A DNA stretch of 8,295 nucleotides from an uncultured bacterium (GTDB lineage: Bacteria; Eisenbacteria; RBG-16-71-46; CAIMUX01), in the NCBI GenBank assembly GCA_946886185.1, contig CAMPIC010000102.1, forward strand, positions 1-8,295, given 5' to 3'. The position numbers and the translations under genes were made by a program. Under the pieces are notes generated by a model. That model had not been told where the DNA came from and ran no database searches. It saw only the letters and a program-made list of their open reading frames with translations. How positions within the stretch are numbered: the first letter of the stretch is position 1; every line of letters starts with the position of its first letter. Positions 6,388 to 8,295 of this stretch are shown one piece after another.

Positions 6388-6705
6388 TTACCCTTGCATG
6401 GCGGAGGGATCATTCGCCTCCACCGACGCCCACTGGCGATAGACCAGGATGACGATCGCGAGTCCCACGCCGACTTCGACGACGGTGAGCGCGATTCCGA
6501 AGAGCGCGAACGCCTGGCCGAGCAGCGCCTGGGAGAAGCGGGCGAACGCAACCAGGTTGAGGTTGACCGCGTTGGCCATGAGCTCGACCGAGAGCAGGAT
6601 CGCGATCAAATTCCGGCGCGTGAGCACGCCGTAGATGCCGATCGCGAAGAGGGCGGCCGCCAGGAGGACGTATCCGAAGAGGCCCGGACCGTCCGCCCAG
6701 CTCAT
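6388..6705 (-). CDS. nuoK: NADH-quinone oxidoreductase subunit K (NuoK)
   Basis: This 105-aa protein with three membrane helices matches the usual NuoK size of about 100 aa. It forms part of the proton path linking the quinone end to the antiporter subunits. The two family glutamates inside membrane helices are present: Glu41 in [14 protein letters not shown] and Glu77 in [14 protein letters not shown], matching Glu36 and Glu72 of E. coli. The loop motif [14 protein letters not shown] is also characteristic. The start ATG at 6705 overlaps the nuoJ stop (ATGA) and sits behind AAAGGTGG. A longer open frame upstream in the same phase lies inside nuoJ and is rejected. Three bases separate its TAA from the nuoL start. 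Confidence 0.97.
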   Translation of the reverse strand: MSWADGPGLFGYVLLAAALFAIGIYGVLTRRNLIAILLSVELMANAVNLNLVAFARFSQALLGQAFALFGIALTVVEVGVGLAIVILVYRQWASVEANDPSAMQG

Positions 6706-7202
6706 GGATCCACCTTTCGCGCGAGCACGATCGCTCCGATCATCGCGGCGAGCAGCAAGATCGAGAGCGCTTCGAAGGGCAGCATCAAGTCTCGCAGGAT
6801 CATGCTCCCCACCTCCCGCGTGTCTCCGAGGGATCCGGGAGGCGGCCCGCTGCGGGACTCGGAAGCGCGGCTCACGGTGAGCGCGACCAAAGCGAAGGTG
6901 CTCACGGAGAGGAGCGCGCCGCGGAGCCGGTGGGAGGATCCATGCTCGATCCTCGCTTCTCCGCTCAATCGCCGCGTCACCATCACGCCGAAAAGCATCA
7001 GAGTGATCACGCCGCCGGTGTATAGCAGGATCTGTACGGCTGCGAGAAACTCCGCTTGGAGCGCGATGAAGAGTCCAGCGGTCGCGACCAGGGCAACGCC
7101 CAGCCAGAGCACCGAATGGACGAGATCCCGGCTCACCACGACCTTCCGGCCGGCGACGAGCAACGTGATTCCCAGGACGCCGAACGCGATCCACTCAAGC
7201 AT
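6702..7202 (-). CDS. nuoJ: NADH-quinone oxidoreductase subunit J (NuoJ)
   Basis: This 166-aa membrane subunit (E. coli 184) has about five helices. The family hallmark lies at residues 51-74: [24 protein letters not shown]. It contains the TM3 region whose bending is thought to couple quinone chemistry to pumping. The last helix, [22 protein letters not shown], is also typical. Residues about 112-136 form a hydrophilic Ser/Pro/Gly-rich loop ([13 protein letters not shown]) between the last two helices. The start ATG at 7202 lies 8 nt inside the nuoI 3' end, and the stop overlaps the nuoK start by 4 nt. No strong Shine-Dalgarno sequence precedes it, so translation probably depends on ribosomes finishing nuoI. 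Confidence 0.96.
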   Translation of the reverse strand: MLEWIAFGVLGITLLVAGRKVVVSRDLVHSVLWLGVALVATAGLFIALQAEFLAAVQILLYTGGVITLMLFGVMVTRRLSGEARIEHGSSHRLRGALLSVSTFALVALTVSRASESRSGPPPGSLGDTREVGSMILRDLMLPFEALSILLLAAMIGAIVLARKVDP

Positions 7203-7764
7203 CGGAGGGCTTCTCGGGGTCCGAGCTCGTCCCGGGCGCTGCCGGTGAGGAAGCTGCGGATTGTGCAGGCGCGGGCCGGCCCTTCGGGTCCTGCATCTCC
7301 TGCAGCCTGGTCGGCGTGGCCCAGGTCAGTTGGTCCAGCTTCTCATTCGCATACAACTTCGCCATGGTCAGAAGCAGATCCTCGCGCGCATAGGCCGGCT
7401 GCTCCTGGACGCGGAGCATGATGATCGCGTCCGCCGGGCAGACCTGGACACAAAGCTCGCAAATGATACAGGCGTTCAGGTCGAGCGTGAAGTCGGCGCA
7501 CCAGCCCCGCGGCTTTCCGGTCGCGGGGGAGGGAGCCTTGGGACCCGCCGTCACAGTGATGATCTGGGAGGGGCAGATCTTCTCGCAGAGCATGCACCCG
7601 ATGCAGGCTTCCTCGCCGTGCTCGTCGTGCACCAGCGCGAAGCTCGCGCGATACCGTTCGGCGCGTCCCCGCGTCCCCTTCCAGGGGAGCGGCTCGGTGT
7701 TCTGGGGCCGCGCGAGATTGCGGATGCTGACGCGGAGCGCGTGCGCGAGGCTCAGCAGGCTCAT
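7195..7764 (-). CDS. nuoI: NADH-quinone oxidoreductase subunit I (NuoI), 2x[4Fe-4S] protein
   Basis: This 189-aa ferredoxin-like subunit carries clusters N6a and N6b, which pass electrons to N2 and quinone at the membrane face of the peripheral arm. Two full CxxCxxCxxxCP motifs are visible: Cys54/57/60 with Cys64 (CIGCMLCEKICP), and Cys99/102/105 with Cys109 (CIICELCVQVCP). An N-terminal amphipathic stretch (1-20) and the RGRAERYRA region fit the family. The family-typical AYAREDLLLTMAKLYANE follows at 124-141. From about 155 to the end there is a Pro/Ala/Ser-rich tail with no recognisable fold. I chose ATG 7764, which overlaps the nuoH stop (ATGA), because the 64 residues of open frame upstream lie within nuoH and are not NuoI-like. 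The 3' end overlaps nuoJ by 8 nt. Confidence 0.97.
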   Translation of the reverse strand: MSLLSLAHALRVSIRNLARPQNTEPLPWKGTRGRAERYRASFALVHDEHGEEACIGCMLCEKICPSQIITVTAGPKAPSPATGKPRGWCADFTLDLNACIICELCVQVCPADAIIMLRVQEQPAYAREDLLLTMAKLYANEKLDQLTWATPTRLQEMQDPKGRPAPAQSAASSPAAPGTSSDPEKPSDA

Positions 7765-8295
7765 CGGAGATGCACCCAGATCGCGCTCGCCATCACGAGC
7801 ACCAGGCCGAGCGGAATGAAGAGTTTCCAGCACATCGCCATGAGCTGATCGGAGCGGAAACGGAGCCACGACCAGCGAATCCAGAAGATGACGGCGAAGA
7901 GGAGAAGCGTCTTGAGCAGCATCCAGTGGATGCCGTCCGGCCCCGGACCCTGCCATCCTCCCAGGAAGAGCAGCGCTCCGAGCGCGCTCGCGATGAAGGT
8001 GTGCAAATACTCCGCGAGGTAGATGAGCCCGAAGATCATCCCGCTGTACTCGGTGGTCACGCCCGCGACCAGCTCGCTCTCCGCTTCGGGGATGTCGAAC
8101 GGGATGCGATTCGACTCGGCAAGCGATGCGAAGAAGAAGAGCGCGAACGCGATCAGCCCGGGTCCTGGAGGCCAGAACGCGAACCAGCGCCCGCCTTCCT
8201 GCGCCGCCACGATGTCGCCGATGCGGAACGATCCCGCCAGGATGATCGGGACCATCGCGGCGAGCAGGAGCGGGATCTCGTACGAGATCGCCTGC
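7761..8295 (-). CDS. nuoH: NADH-quinone oxidoreductase subunit H (NuoH), C-terminal part
   Basis: The frame stays open to the right edge of the window, so the N-terminal part is missing. The visible 177 residues begin QAISYEIPLLLAAMVPIILAG, matching the middle of NuoH, so the Met at nt 8255 is internal and not a start. The strongest signature is AESNRIPFDIPEAESELVAG (residues 59-78) followed by VTTEYSGMIFGLIYLAEY. This is the second complex I subunit-1 pattern, with the acidic residues at the entrance of the quinone channel. Four or so membrane helices follow. NuoH anchors the peripheral arm and builds much of the quinone-binding chamber. The TGA stop overlaps the nuoI start by 4 nt. The rest of nuoH and nuoA-G are presumably further upstream on this strand. 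Confidence 0.97.
   Translation of the reverse strand, partial: QAISYEIPLLLAAMVPIILAGSFRIGDIVAAQEGGRWFAFWPPGPGLIAFALFFFASLAESNRIPFDIPEAESELVAGVTTEYSGMIFGLIYLAEYLHTFIASALGALLFLGGWQGPGPDGIHWMLLKTLLLFAVIFWIRWSWLRFRSDQLMAMCWKLFIPLGLVLVMASAIWVHLR

Noticed and set aside
4942..7248. A 768-codon plus-strand open frame opposite nuoL, nuoK and nuoJ
   Set aside because: Its translation is rich in Arg, Glu, His and Gln, as expected for the antisense of GC-rich membrane-protein genes. The minus strand carries unmistakable nuo genes.

Overview
This window looks like chromosomal DNA from a GC-rich bacterium. By eye, codon third positions are strongly G/C and codons such as GCG, ATC and CGC dominate. The lineage cannot be fixed from the sequence. 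The NuoM variant and the repeat-filled gaps resemble what is seen in uncultured phyla such as Candidatus Eisenbacteria or Gemmatimonadota, but that is only an impression.

Left part, plus strand (1-1140). The window opens inside a gene whose C-terminal half matches VanX/DdpX-type D-Ala-D-Ala dipeptidase; only 87 codons are present. After a 135-nt gap come two small co-directional genes. The first is an AhpD-like carboxymuconolactone decarboxylase family protein (CxxCxxxH, 114 aa from the preferred start). The second is a single-domain cupin (120 aa) with a strong Shine-Dalgarno sequence.

Convergent gap (1141-1294). This 154-nt stretch separates the cupin from nuoN. It holds a long two-tier hairpin and then about 2.8 tandem copies of a 29-bp GC-rich unit sharing the hairpin's core sequence. 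It probably acts as, or contains, a two-way terminator.

Right part, minus strand (1295-8295). This is the membrane-arm half of a type I NADH:quinone oxidoreductase (complex I) operon. In transcription order it reads nuoH (5' end beyond the window), nuoI, nuoJ, nuoK, nuoL, nuoM, nuoN. From nuoH to nuoM the genes overlap by 4 or 8 nt or are 3 nt apart, which implies translational coupling. NuoH closes the quinone site, NuoI carries two 4Fe-4S clusters towards it, and NuoK, NuoJ, NuoL, NuoM and NuoN form the proton-pumping arm. The compact layout breaks only between nuoM and nuoN, where a 321-nt gap holds about six degenerate copies of a second, unrelated 29-bp tandem repeat.

The most notable points are: a leucine in NuoM where the family normally has the central TM7 lysine of the proton channel, while NuoL and NuoN keep theirs; an enlarged TM5-TM6 loop in NuoM; and two different 29-bp repeat arrays flanking nuoN. 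I see no mobile element, CRISPR array, RNA gene or clear new defence or biosynthetic system in this window.
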